DNA of 5,766 nucleotides from Novosphingobium sp. (GTDB lineage: Bacteria > Pseudomonadota > Alphaproteobacteria > Sphingomonadales > Sphingomonadaceae). Positions within the stretch are counted from its first letter, which is position 1, and each line of letters begins with the position of its first letter. This document shows, piece after piece, positions 5,290-5,766 of this stretch. The stretch lies in contig JAIXYF010000358.1 in NCBI GenBank assembly GCA_027490345.1, positions 1 through 5,766 on the forward strand. Direction: 5' to 3'. A program made the position numbers and the translations under genes. Under the pieces are notes generated by a model. It had not been told where the DNA came from. It ran no database searches and saw only the letters and a list, made by a program, of their open reading frames with translations.

Positions 5290-5766
5290 ATGAACTATCC
5301 GAACACATCTGCGCAGCAGACCCGTGCGCAGCGGCTTGGTGCGCGCAGCCTCGCCACGGCGATTGCCCTGCTTGGCTGCACCGCGCTGACCGCTCCGGCC
5401 TTTGCCCAGGAAGCCCCGGCGGCCGACCAACCGGCCAAGGAAGAGATCGTCGTCGTCGGCTCGCTCAACGCACTGCCGGTCAAGGATGTCGGCTCGATCT
5501 TCGGTTTCGACAAGAACCTCGTGGAAACCCCGCGCTCTGCCTCGACCGTCTCGAAAGAGCAGATCGAACGTTTCGGCATTACCGAGATCTACGATCTTGT
5601 TTCGCAATCGCCGGGTGTGTTCACCAACTCGTTCTTTGGCGTCGGCGGCGCGCTCGACATTCGCGGCACGCCCGGCGAAGTCTATTTCCGTGGCATTCGC
5701 CGCCTCGACAATCCGGGCAACTATCCAACCCCGATCGGCGCTTCTGACCGGATCGACATCGTGCGC
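5290..5766 (+). CDS. TonB-dependent outer-membrane receptor, N-terminal part (3' end outside window)
   Basis: The frame is open from ATG 5290 to the last base, giving 159 residues. A signal peptide (basic region with R12, R15 and R19, hydrophobic 20-36, cleavage likely after AFA at 39) targets the periplasm and outer membrane. EIVVVGS at 52-58 is the TonB box. The plug domain follows: SASTVSKEQIERFGITEIYD (83-102), LVSQSPGV (103-110), DIRGTPGEVYFRGIRR (123-138) and NPGNYPTPIGASDRIDIVR (141-159), which is where family members continue to RG and the barrel. AGGGGG 8 bases before the start is a strong ribosome binding site. Such receptors import scarce solutes using TonB-ExbBD energy. The substrate cannot be read from the plug; proximity to the secreted deaminase suggests nucleosides or purines, but the separate promoter and leader leave open that it belongs to the next operon. 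Confidence 0.93.
   Translation, partial: MNYPNTSAQQTRAQRLGARSLATAIALLGCTALTAPAFAQEAPAADQPAKEEIVVVGSLNALPVKDVGSIFGFDKNLVETPRSASTVSKEQIERFGITEIYDLVSQSPGVFTNSFFGVGGALDIRGTPGEVYFRGIRRLDNPGNYPTPIGASDRIDIVR

Noticed and set aside
5290..5382. Lipobox-like LLGC at receptor residues 27-30
   Set aside because: The residue two before Cys is Leu, a poor fit, and a normal AFA cleavage site follows; TonB-dependent receptors are rarely lipoproteins.
5166..5747. + strand ORF overlapping the receptor start
   Set aside because: It is out of frame with the receptor, which has the signal peptide, TonB box and plug; this frame gives Arg/Cys-rich sequence without a domain.

Overview
The window is GC-rich and densely coded, and it looks like chromosome from an alphaproteobacterium, most likely a sphingomonad (Novosphingobium or Sphingobium type). 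This is inferred from the codon and GC character, the Ala-rich signal peptides and the style of the TonB-dependent receptor N-terminus. No rRNA, tRNA, CRISPR array, insertion sequence or phage gene is visible, and no gap without a gene exceeds 200 bases.

Left part (2-1871, + strand): three closely spaced genes form a probable operon. They are the C-terminal part of an ankyrin-repeat protein, a secreted class II cytochrome c (cytochrome c' family, C-terminal CAACH haem site), and a membrane cytochrome b561 of the type that commonly accompanies such cytochromes. Together they suggest a small redox module that moves electrons between membrane and periplasm, or that binds NO.

Middle and right part (1868-5766): a phosphoribosyltransferase and, upstream of it on the same minus strand, a LysR-type regulator. 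A long adenosine deaminase-family enzyme with a signal peptide diverges from the regulator. After a 192-base gap that carries a possible promoter and a foldable leader, a TonB-dependent outer-membrane receptor begins and runs off the window. The receptor has no stop in the window, so a search for complete ORFs would miss it.

The working model for this part is a purine-scavenging locus: uptake across the outer membrane, deamination of adenosine (or a related compound) in the periplasm, and capture of the base by a cytoplasmic phosphoribosyltransferase, under LysR control. Each family assignment is well supported; their joint function is inference.

Three non-coding signals stand out. A perfect 8-bp hairpin at 1859-1879 holds both convergent stop codons in its 5-base loop. 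Three TTGCAA boxes in the regulator/deaminase intergenic region are spaced 22 and 42 bases apart. The receptor leader is self-complementary and ends two bases before the ribosome binding site.
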